A DNA stretch of 64,000 nt from Rummeliibacillus sp963792445 (lineage in GTDB: Bacteria > Bacillota > Bacilli > Bacillales_A > Planococcaceae): assembly GCA_963792445.1 (NCBI GenBank), contig CAWBWO010000006.1, positions 42,530 through 106,529 of the forward strand, read 5' to 3'. Below are positions 52,002-60,651 of the stretch, in pieces. Each line of letters starts with the position of its first letter. Within the stretch, counting starts at the first letter, position 1. A program made the position numbers and the translations under genes. The notes below the pieces were generated by a model, which ran no database searches, was not told the origin of the DNA, and saw nothing but the letters and a program-made list of their open reading frames with translations.

Positions 52002-52168
52002 GCTAAGTTTCATACTTAGTCTTTTTGGACAAACAGCCAAAGTCTCTCTTTCATTTCAGAGAACTTCGGTTGTTTTCATATTTTTATATAGAAAATGCAC
52101 AAAGGAAGGAAAATCATAAAATTTCCTTTATAATAGTAAGCAAGTTTAATTTTGAAAAGAGGGTTTTG

Positions 52169-53161
52169 ATGTTCCAACCATTAAAGAAAGGTGATACTGT
52201 TGGCGTTTATTCTCCTTCAAAACCTGCAACAGTCACTGCAAAAGTTCGATATGAACGAGGGAAGAGAATACTTGAATCGCTGGGTTTACTTGTAAAAGAA
52301 GGAGAATTAACTGGTAAGTTAGATTATTATCGGTCTGGTACACCGAAGGAAAGAGCTGCAGAGTTAAATGCACTTCTTCGTGATCCTGAGGTGAAAATGA
52401 TCATTCCATCAATTGGTGGGACAAATTCAAATAGCATTTTACCGTATATAGATTATGAAGCGTTTCGACATCACCCCAAAATAGTAATTGGGTTATCTGA
52501 TATTACGGCAATTTTATTAGCTTTATATAGTAAAACAGGAGTACCTGTGTTCTATGGACCTACCGTTGCTACGACTCTTGGTGAATTTCCTCCATTAATT
52601 GAGGATACGGTTAAAAGTTTTCAAAACATGTTCATAGATGTGGTTCAAACACCCTATCTGATTCATATGCCCAAAATGTGGTCTGATGATCATGTGAATT
52701 GGTTAGAAAAAACAGCAGAAAAAAAGTTGTATAACAACGAGTGGATTTGTGTACAAAAAGGGAAGACACAAGGTAGACTTATAGGTGGGAATCTTAATAC
52801 AATGTATGGCACCATAGGCACGGAGTATTTTCCAATAATTGAAGATGGAGATCTATTGTTAATAGAAGATACAACAAAAACAGCTGCAATTATAGAAAAA
52901 AACTTTGCTATGCTAAAACTTCATGGGATATTTGATAAGATTTCTGGAATCATTCTTGGAAAACATGAACAATATGATGATTTAGGAACAGGCAGAAAAC
53001 CTTATGAAATATTACTAGAGCAACTAGAAGGACGTGATATACCAATTTTAGCAGATTTTGATTCTTGCCATACTCATCCATTACAAACAATGCCTATTGG
53101 TCGGCAGGTTGAACTGAATGCAACAGAGAAAACAATAACCTTAATAGAAAATTGGCTTTAA
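52169..53161 (+). CDS. S66 family LD-carboxypeptidase / MccF-like peptidase
   Basis: A 330-residue serine peptidase of the LdcA/MccF family. PSIGGTNSNSILPYIDYEAFRHHPKIVIGLSDITAILL has the nucleophile Ser in the SD pair; the Glu and His of the triad lie in LLLIEDTTKTAAIIEK and CHTHPLQTMPIG. Members trim peptidoglycan tetrapeptides or cleave microcin C-like nucleotide-peptides; the MccF-type loop suggests either. ATG at 52169 (agaggg upstream) gives the standard N-terminus FQPLKKGDTVGVYSPS; the open frame extends further up without a ribosome site. Confidence 0.85.
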   Translation: MFQPLKKGDTVGVYSPSKPATVTAKVRYERGKRILESLGLLVKEGELTGKLDYYRSGTPKERAAELNALLRDPEVKMIIPSIGGTNSNSILPYIDYEAFRHHPKIVIGLSDITAILLALYSKTGVPVFYGPTVATTLGEFPPLIEDTVKSFQNMFIDVVQTPYLIHMPKMWSDDHVNWLEKTAEKKLYNNEWICVQKGKTQGRLIGGNLNTMYGTIGTEYFPIIEDGDLLLIEDTTKTAAIIEKNFAMLKLHGIFDKISGIILGKHEQYDDLGTGRKPYEILLEQLEGRDIPILADFDSCHTHPLQTMPIGRQVELNATEKTITLIENWL

Positions 53162-53177
53162 CAAAGGAGTGATAACA

Positions 53178-54722
53178 ATGTACATAGGTGGTCAAAAGGA
53201 ATTACATGCTCTAGATCAATATACGGTTGAAACATTAGGTCTACCAGGAACAGTCTTGATGGAGAATGCAGGAGCAGCAGTAGCCTCCGTGGTATTGCAA
53301 CACTGTGAAGAAGATGATGATGAGGCAAAAATCCTCGTTATAGCAGGTTCTGGTAATAATGGCGGAGATGGTTTTGTCATTGCAAGAAAATTATGCGATT
53401 TTGGTTTAAATGTAGAATTGTGTTTGTTAGTTAAAGACGCAAAGTTAAAAGGTGATGCACTAGTACACTACAATATTTATCGAAATCGTAAATTGCCTTA
53501 TTTCCAGTTGACGGAAGAAAATATAGAACAATTACAATTGAAAATTAATCAGGCAACGATTATTGTCGATGCAATGCTTGGTACTGGTGCAAATGGAGTA
53601 TTACGGGAGCCATATCGCACTGCCATTCAAATGGTTAATAATTCAACCGCATTTGTTTTATCTGTAGATATACCTTCAGGACTGCAAGCAGATGATGGGC
53701 AAGTTTACGAATTTGCAGTAAAAGCAGATCAAACAATTACCTTTGTGATGCCGAAAAAAGGATTCTTTTTGCAAGAAGGGCCAAAATATATTGGTAAATG
53801 GGAAGCAGTCGATATATCTGTCCCTACGAATCTTGTTAAGCAACTCAAGCTTGCATTACCAAGATTGATTACAACTGGCGATGTGTTTGCACAGTTACCT
53901 AAACGACCAATGAATGGCCATAAAGGAACATTTGGTCATGGATTAGTCATTGGGGGTTCCAAACCTTATGTTGGCGCGCCAATCTTTTCCGCAAAAGCAG
54001 CATTCCACACTGGGATTGGATTAGTGTCACTAGCTATACCTGAAAATAATTATCCATTGACTGCAGTACAGATTCCGGAAGCACTATTTTTGCCACTAAA
54101 GGATGAGGATGGCCATTTTGCACGGAATTCCTTTGAACATGTGGATTTTTCAAAATATAAAGCAATTGCTTTTGGACCTGGTGTTAGTCGTTTTGATTCA
54201 GGTGAAGAATTAGTGCAAGAACTTTTCAAACGTTTAAATGGTCAAGCAATCATTATTGATGCAGATGGGCTTTATTTCATAAAAAACCAAATGGAATTAA
54301 TCAAAGATTACAGCGGTCAAGTGCTTATTACACCACATCCTGGGGAAATGGCTACGCTATTGAATACTTCTGTAAAAGAAATCGAATCAAATAGATTAGT
54401 AATAGCGCAACAATTTGCAGAAAAATATCATGTAAATGTTCTTTTAAAAGGCCACCGTTCAGTTATTGCTACATCTGAAGGTAAGTTATGGGTTAATCCA
54501 TCAGGTCATGATGCTTTAGGAAAGGGTGGCAGCGGAGATGTTTTAACTGGCATTATATTATCCTTACTTTGCCAAGGTGCAAATGCTGAACAAGCATTAG
54601 TTTGCGCTACTTATTTACATTCAAAAGCAGCAGAATTACAAGCAAATCAATTATCACATTACGGTGTGACGCCAAATGCAATAATCGAAGGAATTCCTCA
54701 AATTCTGAATGAAATGTTTTAA
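53178..54722 (+). CDS. nnr: Bifunctional NAD(P)HX epimerase / ADP-dependent dehydratase
   Basis: A 514-residue fusion that repairs hydrated NADH and NADPH. The N-terminal YjeF_N domain (1-215) has VMENAGAAVASV, GSGNNGGDGFVIARKL and VDAMLGTGANG. The C-terminal ribokinase-like dehydratase has GHKGTFGHGLVIGGS, FGPGVSR, DADGLYFIK, TPHPGEMATLL and GHDALGKGGSGDVLTGIILSLL (ADP site). ATG at 53178 follows aaaggag; GTG 53169 is inside it. Close to the LD-carboxypeptidase gene (16 bases), so probably cotranscribed. Confidence 0.94.
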   Translation: MYIGGQKELHALDQYTVETLGLPGTVLMENAGAAVASVVLQHCEEDDDEAKILVIAGSGNNGGDGFVIARKLCDFGLNVELCLLVKDAKLKGDALVHYNIYRNRKLPYFQLTEENIEQLQLKINQATIIVDAMLGTGANGVLREPYRTAIQMVNNSTAFVLSVDIPSGLQADDGQVYEFAVKADQTITFVMPKKGFFLQEGPKYIGKWEAVDISVPTNLVKQLKLALPRLITTGDVFAQLPKRPMNGHKGTFGHGLVIGGSKPYVGAPIFSAKAAFHTGIGLVSLAIPENNYPLTAVQIPEALFLPLKDEDGHFARNSFEHVDFSKYKAIAFGPGVSRFDSGEELVQELFKRLNGQAIIIDADGLYFIKNQMELIKDYSGQVLITPHPGEMATLLNTSVKEIESNRLVIAQQFAEKYHVNVLLKGHRSVIATSEGKLWVNPSGHDALGKGGSGDVLTGIILSLLCQGANAEQALVCATYLHSKAAELQANQLSHYGVTPNAIIEGIPQILNEMF

Positions 54723-54795
54723 GAATTAAAAAATTAGATAGTATCTATGCTATTTGCGAAATTTGGCGATTCATGTCTCGGAAAGGAGAATAATC

Positions 54796-55308
54796 TTGCG
54801 GAATTTAGCATGGTATATATCTTTAGCTATTACATTTTTCGGTTTTATCATGATTGAATTTTATTTTACTTTAGATCCTACAAAAAATACTGTAAATGGT
54901 AATATAGCCTTTCTTCCTTTTGTCGTATTAATTCCTTTTCTATTATTAAGTTTGTTTATCACATGGACAGTCGGAAGAAAGTATTTTGCAATCAAACCAT
55001 TAAATAAACCTTGGTTGTTCATTTTTGTGTTAGCACTAATTCTTCTTATAAGTATTCCAGGTGAATATCAACTAATCCAAAAATCTATTGATGCTTTACA
55101 TGGGTCTTGGCAAAATCCCCAGTCGATCATTTATAAAAAGGGTGCTGTTAATTCTTATACAAATAGTTTGTACTTTAATGAAAATACATTTTTATTCTTG
55201 CACCTTTTTGCATTTTTATCTGGCTTTTTTGGACGAAAAGACGAATGGCAGTTAGAGGATACAAATGATGAAGAGAAACAAAAGAACCAAGAAAAAGAGC
55301 AGAGATGA
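54796..55308 (+). CDS. Membrane protein of unknown function
   Basis: About 170 residues with three or four helices (about 5-25, 37-58, 73-92, 128-147) and a polar extracellular loop between the third and fourth; acidic C-terminal tail. TTG at 54796 is used because aaaggag lies eight bases upstream; the open frame begins earlier without a ribosome site. The terminator overlaps its stop codon. No family recognised. Confidence 0.65.
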   Translation: MRNLAWYISLAITFFGFIMIEFYFTLDPTKNTVNGNIAFLPFVVLIPFLLLSLFITWTVGRKYFAIKPLNKPWLFIFVLALILLISIPGEYQLIQKSIDALHGSWQNPQSIIYKKGAVNSYTNSLYFNENTFLFLHLFAFLSGFFGRKDEWQLEDTNDEEKQKNQEKEQR

Positions 55309-55332
55309 GTTCATCATCTCTACTCTTTTTTG
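55292..55332 (+). terminator. Terminator overlapping stop codon
   Basis: AAAAAGAGcAGAGATGA ... TCATCTCTaCTCTTTTTT, strong stem ending in Ts. Confidence 0.85.
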
Positions 55333-55437
55333 TATATATAAAACTTTTTTGTATATATAGAAACAGTTATTCTATAAAATTTGGAATAATTGTTATAATT
55401 ATTTCCTGTGGAATACTTTGAAACCATCGATAGAGGA

Positions 55438-55702
55438 GTGAATGAAATCATCCTATTGAATTTGGTATTTGGCTTAATTGTTGGAGGAGTTGCTACAATT
55501 TATCGGAATTTTACTAAAAAAACAAGGAGTAGCATCTGTTGCCATTCGTTATTATCTATTGACTACAATTGTTTTACCAGTTCTAATCGCTTTATATGGA
55601 TACTTAGTGATAAGGGGATTTGATGGATTTTCGTGTTTGCTATTCAGTATTCCAATTATCCTGATTTCAAGTGTTTATTATTATACACACTTGAAAAAAT
55701 GA
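55438..55702 (+). pseudogene. Small membrane protein gene with homopolymer frameshift
   Basis: Two overlapping frames join into one sensible protein. The first (GTG 55438, SD-like agagga just before) encodes VNEIILLNLVFGLIVGGVATIYRNFTKK; after a run of seven As (about 55518-55524) it loses sense, while the +1 frame continues QGVASVAIRYYLLTTIVLPVLIALYGYLV and then SCLLFSIPIILISSVYYYTHLKK to 55702. Removing one A would give an 87-residue three-helix membrane protein. Either a real mutation, a sequencing error or transcriptional slippage. A terminator follows. Confidence 0.55.
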
Positions 55703-55730
55703 TTCTGGTGCTACCAACTTTATAATAATA

Positions 55731-55770
55731 AAAGAGCTTCAGTTAGTCATCTTAACTGAAGCTCTTTTTA
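55731..55770 (+). terminator. Terminator after frameshifted gene
   Basis: Perfect 15-base stem AAAGAGCTTCAGTTA/TAACTGAAGCTCTTT, T tail. From here to 56074 only the HelD promoter region is expected; no other feature seen. Confidence 0.9.
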
Positions 55771-56074
55771 TGGTATTTGAAACAATATTATAGAATGGTC
55801 AAAATATGTTAGTGAAAATTTTTTTATATGATGTTCAGAGTTTAAATGGTGTCATATTGAAGGAAATAAAAAAAGATTAAACCGGTCATAAAAATCGTAG
55901 TTTAATCAGAAGAAATAATATGTAGTAAATTATTCATTGAAAAGATGGAATAAATATGATAAATTAATATAGTGACACATTTTTTATTTTACCATATATT
56001 ATATCCAATATAATTATATCAAAAATCCATCCATTAGTCAACTCTCAATTTCATTTTATTAAGGAGTGCATAAT

Positions 56075-58417
56075 ATGAATACTGATCTTCGTCAGGAACA
56101 AGAACGATTGGATTATGTAATGGATTCAATCGTAGAGCAAATTAGTAAGGTTGAAAAAGATACAGGTCGGCATCGAGATGAAGTGATTCATTTTCGTAAA
56201 CACTTTTGGGATGAAGTCAAAGTCAATACTGATACATTTGATGACTATCTTGAGACAATCATTGGTTTAAGGCAACAGGCACAAGATCTGTCAGTTAGTC
56301 AAAGTATTCATCGTCACTCCTACAATCGGCTTTCAATATTGAAACGAATGAAAGAGATCCCTTATTTTGGTCGAATTGATTTTAAAGAAAATGGAACGTC
56401 AGAAGTTGAAACTATTTATATCGGAGTCTCTACACTAACGGATTCATCAGGAGAAAATTTTCTTATCTACGATTGGCGTGCTCCAATTTCAAGTGTTTAC
56501 TATGATTATGCACCAGGCCCCGCAGAATATATGACGCCAGAAGGAGTAATTCATGGTGAATTGGATGAAAAGTGGCAATTTATGATTAAAAACGGTGTGC
56601 TCAATTCAATGTTCAATACAAGCATCACCATTGGAGACGAGATTTTGCAGCAAGTGCTTGGTAAAGGTACAGACAAACATATGCATAGTATTGTGGCAAC
56701 CATTCAAAAGGAACAAAACCAAATTATTCGACATGATCATAGCCGGCTTCTTATTGTTCAAGGAGCAGCAGGAAGTGGAAAGACATCAGCTGCACTTCAA
56801 CGAATTGCTTATTTACTTTACAAATATCGTGATAAGTTAAAAGCTGATCAAATTGTTCTATTCTCACCGAATTCTATGTTTAATACTTACGTATCAAATG
56901 TATTACCAGAACTTGGAGAAGAAAATATGCAGCAAGTCACTTTTCAAGAATACTTAGATCATAGGTTGAGCAATGCATTTCAAGTCGAAGGTCCATTTGA
57001 GCAATTAGAATATGTATTAACTAAAACAAGTGATCCATCCTATCAGATTAGAACAGCTGGCATAAAGTTCAAGGCATCAACAAGTTTTTTCGACACGATC
57101 AAAACATACAGGAAATCTCTTGAATCTTCTGGGATGATATTCAAAGGAATTAAATTTAGAGGAAAATCGGTCATCACAAGCTCGCAAATTACGGAAAGGT
57201 TTTATAATACCGACATTTCACTTCGTTTTTCGAATAGAATAGATAAATTGACTGAATGGCTAAATAAGCGATTAGATGAAATAGAAAAACTCGAGCTAAA
57301 AAAGCAGTGGGTGCAGGATGAAATTGAATTACTTAGTAATGATGAGTATCAGGAGGCATTTACGTATTTACAGAAAAAACGAGGAGATATCGAGGACTCA
57401 TTCGAAGACATTGATCAAGAGAAAAAATTCCTTGCTCGTATGATTGTTCGTAAAAAGTTGAAGCCTATTCGTAAGTGGATTCGAACATTCCGTTTTATCG
57501 ATTATTTAGGAATATACAAGCAGCTTTTCGTAGAACCAACACGAATTAATCTTTGGAGTAATGAGAAAACGCCCAATGAATGGGTGGAAATTTGTCAGAT
57601 GACAATGAAAATGCTAAGTGAAGGAAAACTGAATTACGAAGATGCTACTCCGTTTTTACTTTTAAAAGAAATGATACAAGGGTTTCAGATGAATACATCA
57701 ATCAAGCATGTGTTTGTAGATGAAGCACAAGATTATTCTCCGTTTCAATTTGAATTTATGAAACAATTATTTCCAAATGCAAAGATGACAATTCTTGGAG
57801 ATTTTAATCAAGCAATTTTTGCACATGCGAGAGATACCGTTGATTTTCACACACTTACTAATTTATACGGCAAGGATGAAACGGAGACAATAAAACTAAC
57901 TTGTAGCTACAGATCCACACGGCCAATCACTGAATTTACAAGAGAACTTGTACCTGATGGCGAACGTATTCAAACATTTAATCGTGATGGAGATATTCCG
58001 ATACTTACTCGATTATCCAATTATGAACAATTGCATCATTACATCGTTTCTAAAGTCTCTGAATTACAAAAGAAAGAGTATAATACGATTGCCATTATAT
58101 GCAAATCAGCTGAAGAATGCGCAATTGCTTACGATGCATTGAAAAGCATTGATGAGATCAAGCTTGTGAAGCAAGGATCGATAGAGTATGAACAAGGGGT
58201 TGTTGTCATACCTGCTTATTTAGCAAAAGGAATCGAATTCGACGCCGTCATTATTTATAATGCTTCAGCTCATATCTACGGAGTTGAAAGTCTTCGTCGA
58301 TTATTCTACACGGCTTGTACAAGAGCTATGCATTCCTTACAACTATATTGCGTGGGAGAGCCTTCTCCATTTCTTACAAACATTGCTCCAGAAAAAATGA
58401 TTCAAAGATCGAATTAA
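56075..58417 (+). CDS. helD: RNA polymerase recycling motor HelD
   Basis: A 780-residue UvrD-like SF1 ATPase. A long coiled-coil N-terminal arm (1-95) enters the RNA polymerase secondary channel in HelD structures; the ATPase has Walker A QGAAGSGKTSAAL (230-238 core), DEAQDYSPFQFEFM (motif II), GDFNQAIF, and CSYRSTRPITEF (motif IV-like), with a C-terminal YTACTRAMHSLQLYC. The insert near 400-500 is coiled and basic. HelD removes stalled RNA polymerase from DNA and aids recycling with delta. ATG at 56075 after aaggag. Single gene. Confidence 0.92.
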   Translation: MNTDLRQEQERLDYVMDSIVEQISKVEKDTGRHRDEVIHFRKHFWDEVKVNTDTFDDYLETIIGLRQQAQDLSVSQSIHRHSYNRLSILKRMKEIPYFGRIDFKENGTSEVETIYIGVSTLTDSSGENFLIYDWRAPISSVYYDYAPGPAEYMTPEGVIHGELDEKWQFMIKNGVLNSMFNTSITIGDEILQQVLGKGTDKHMHSIVATIQKEQNQIIRHDHSRLLIVQGAAGSGKTSAALQRIAYLLYKYRDKLKADQIVLFSPNSMFNTYVSNVLPELGEENMQQVTFQEYLDHRLSNAFQVEGPFEQLEYVLTKTSDPSYQIRTAGIKFKASTSFFDTIKTYRKSLESSGMIFKGIKFRGKSVITSSQITERFYNTDISLRFSNRIDKLTEWLNKRLDEIEKLELKKQWVQDEIELLSNDEYQEAFTYLQKKRGDIEDSFEDIDQEKKFLARMIVRKKLKPIRKWIRTFRFIDYLGIYKQLFVEPTRINLWSNEKTPNEWVEICQMTMKMLSEGKLNYEDATPFLLLKEMIQGFQMNTSIKHVFVDEAQDYSPFQFEFMKQLFPNAKMTILGDFNQAIFAHARDTVDFHTLTNLYGKDETETIKLTCSYRSTRPITEFTRELVPDGERIQTFNRDGDIPILTRLSNYEQLHHYIVSKVSELQKKEYNTIAIICKSAEECAIAYDALKSIDEIKLVKQGSIEYEQGVVVIPAYLAKGIEFDAVIIYNASAHIYGVESLRRLFYTACTRAMHSLQLYCVGEPSPFLTNIAPEKMIQRSN

Positions 58418-58431
58418 TAAACTGAAAATAT

Positions 58432-58481
58432 AAACGAAACGACCTGATTCTAAGTGAAAATTGAATCAGGTCGTTTCGTTT
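58432..58481. terminator. Bidirectional terminator of helD and secreted-protein gene
   Basis: Perfect 19-base stem AAACGAAACGACCTGATTC with its complement at 58463-58481. Confidence 0.95.
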
Positions 58482-58502
58482 TAAATATGATTGATTCCAA
58501 CA

Positions 58503-59042
58503 TCATTTAACTGAATTTGCTATGCCAATTAAATTTTCCATAGTAATTTCTTTGTCACTTGCAGAATCCACACTTAAAATATATTGCCATCCATTTTTCT
58601 CGAAGGCCAGTGTATTGAAATTGGTAAAACTTTTACTAAAAATCGCTTCGCTTCCATCACTCAATTTAACTTTTTGGTTGATATGTTTTTGTTCAAAGGG
58701 AAGTTTGTACTCAATTGGATTGATCGTAATTTTGTATAGATTATGAGGCGAATTTTCATTGATAAATGCAAACTCTAAACCATCATTTTCTTTTCCATCT
58801 AAATCGCTAAGTCGACCGAAAGCGTGTGTGAAGGGGATTGCTGGTAGTTGAGAGGGCAATGCAATATTTTCGTGAAAAAGTTTATTGCTTTCTTCAAGTG
58901 CAGTAGAGATATCTTTATACCCTATATCGTAATAATATTTATCAAAATCATTGTCAGTTGCTTTCGCGAATTGTGTTTGAATTGTCAACACTGCTATGAA
59001 AGAAAATGAGAATAGAGCGATTTTTAATTTTTTCATGTTCAT
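58503..59042 (-). CDS. Secreted protein, DUF4367-like C-terminus
   Basis: About 179 residues. Signal peptide MNMKKLKIALFSFSFIAVLT with likely cleavage after AKA; the mature part begins TDNDFDKYYYDIGYKD. A beta-rich domain ends NGWQYILSVDSASDKEITMENLIGIANSVK, which resembles the end of DUF4367 domains. ATG at 59042 is used (aaagga upstream); ATG 59036 is also possible. An 18-base element shared with the AlkD-like gene lies 100 bases upstream. Confidence 0.65.
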   Translation of the reverse strand: MNMKKLKIALFSFSFIAVLTIQTQFAKATDNDFDKYYYDIGYKDISTALEESNKLFHENIALPSQLPAIPFTHAFGRLSDLDGKENDGLEFAFINENSPHNLYKITINPIEYKLPFEQKHINQKVKLSDGSEAIFSKSFTNFNTLAFEKNGWQYILSVDSASDKEITMENLIGIANSVK

Positions 59043-59141
59043 ATTGTCCTTTTCTATTAGTAATTTCACTATTTAGTTTGAAACAAAACTGTTTTTTCAT
59101 TCATACAATTATATATTTAACAAATATTTTTAAAACTATAA

Positions 59142-59159
59142 ACCTCGATAGTCTATATA
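59142..59159 (-). promoter_or_regulatory. 18-base repeated upstream element, copy 2
   Basis: ACCTCGATAGTCTATATA, identical to 27616-27633, again about 100 bases before a minus-strand start codon; conservation extends slightly (TATA downstream on the minus strand). The rest of 59160-59395 shows no gene. Confidence 0.4.
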
Positions 59160-59395
59160 AATTTAAAAAAATAGGCAATAAAGGCAAAAACTAAAAAGTA
59201 AGCTTGGGAAATTTCCCATAAATTGATTTGCATATGAGAGCGGAATAATTAACGTTCAGCAAGTTATATTTATTGAATAGCCTCAAACCTGACTTATTAA
59301 TCATTACTATTGTATTTTGGAAAATAACGCATATAGTAAATTGACTGAGGTGTTCTAATTAAGAGGCAGTTGATTATTTGCTATTTAGAAAACAA

Positions 59396-59434
59396 TAAAA
59401 ATGCTCAATTTCTAAAATATAGAAATTGAGCATT
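59396..59434 (-). terminator. Terminator of small membrane protein gene
   Basis: Perfect 15-base stem AATGCTCAATTTCTA/TAGAAATTGAGCATT, then Ts on the minus strand. Confidence 0.9.
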
Positions 59435-59459
59435 AAATGAATAGATGAAATTTGTATAG

Positions 59460-59759
59460 TTAGTAAAAATGTTGATAAACCAAACTTGCAGTAAATAACG
59501 ATAATGTTAAAAATGCGATTACATTTCCAAAGATTAAGCCCTTCTTCATAGAGCTTTTTTTGCCCATTGAAGCAATGAGTATTCCTGCAAGCGGGGAAGT
59601 AACAGCGAGAACATAAAAAATATACCATACAAGTCCAATATAATTATTATTTTCAACTGACGAGCTTGCATATCGATCTACTAACAAACAAACCAAAAAC
59701 GAGGCAACTGTAACAACAAAACAAATACTTGAAATCAAGTTAAACTGCAGTTTGTTCAA
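59460..59759 (-). CDS. Small membrane protein, unknown
   Basis: A 99-residue protein with three helices (about 8-27, 41-62, 73-95) and a short basic loop KKSSMKKG. TTG start with gggggttt upstream. No family recognised; terminator behind it supports a real transcript. Confidence 0.65.
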   Translation of the reverse strand: MNKLQFNLISSICFVVTVASFLVCLLVDRYASSSVENNNYIGLVWYIFYVLAVTSPLAGILIASMGKKSSMKKGLIFGNVIAFLTLSLFTASLVYQHFY

Positions 59760-59961
59760 TTGGAAACCCCCATATTTTATTCGTAGTCATACCAATTCAA
59801 ATGATTGAGTCGCATTGCAATACCCTATATAAAATAATATGACAACAAAACGAGTTTAATTAGTTAAAATCTTTATTTTGTCACTAATTTGTTGGAATTT
59901 TTATGTAACTTTTGCGATGATCAATCGTATAAAATAAAAAATGCTATTGGAGGAGTTAAAT

Positions 59962-60216
59962 ATGAAATTGAAAAAATTTTTTGTTGGCTTTTTTTCCTTC
60001 ATCGTGACTGCAGTAATTCTTTTTTGGTTAGGGAATATCATTGGAATTCCTTGGTTAACATTTCAATACAAATACGTAATGAACTCTGAAGGTTTTTTAT
60101 TTGAGGGTGGCTCACTATTACCTATTTTTGTTGCATTAGTGGTTTCCTTTTTAGCTGAGAAAATTTATCTAAAAAAATGTCATGTGCATCAATCGACTGA
60201 GAAAATTTTGAAATAA
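59962..60216 (+). CDS. Small membrane protein, unknown
   Basis: An 84-residue protein with two helices (about 5-30, 50-68) and a basic C-terminal tail. ATG at 59962 follows ggaggag. No family recognised and no partner evident. Confidence 0.6.
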   Translation: MKLKKFFVGFFSFIVTAVILFWLGNIIGIPWLTFQYKYVMNSEGFLFEGGSLLPIFVALVVSFLAEKIYLKKCHVHQSTEKILK

Positions 60217-60651
60217 AAAACAACTTCATTTTACAAAACTAATAAGCGTAGCTATTTATTTTGTTGTTTCGTAACATTCTTAAACATTTTTTAAAATTGA
60301 TAAAAAGAATAGATCAGTTATTGTTCCTTAAAGGATGAATTTGGAAGATAAATCATCTCCTAAATCCATTGTTAAGGATTTTTTTGTGCCTGAAATTAAT
60401 ATTGAATTTTTAAAGTATTTATAATGTTTAATTATTTAATTAAAAAATTAGTTAAACTATAGATTTATATCCTTTTATTAACATTTAACAACTCATTTTT
60501 GTTATAGAGTTGTCACTTTTGTAATGTTCAATATGGAAATTTGTAATTATATTACAATAATAATATATTTACGTTCAAAATTGATAATTAAATGAAACAT
60601 AACTGACATACTGACTATATAAACTTAATGAGGTGAGAGGAGAAGGATTAT
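60217..60651. other. Intergenic region before sulfotransferase gene
   Basis: Very AT-rich. A weak hairpin AAATCC ... GGATTTTTTT (about 60361-60383) may terminate the upstream gene. No promoter pair for the sulfotransferase could be fixed, and no small gene is supported. Confidence 0.4.
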
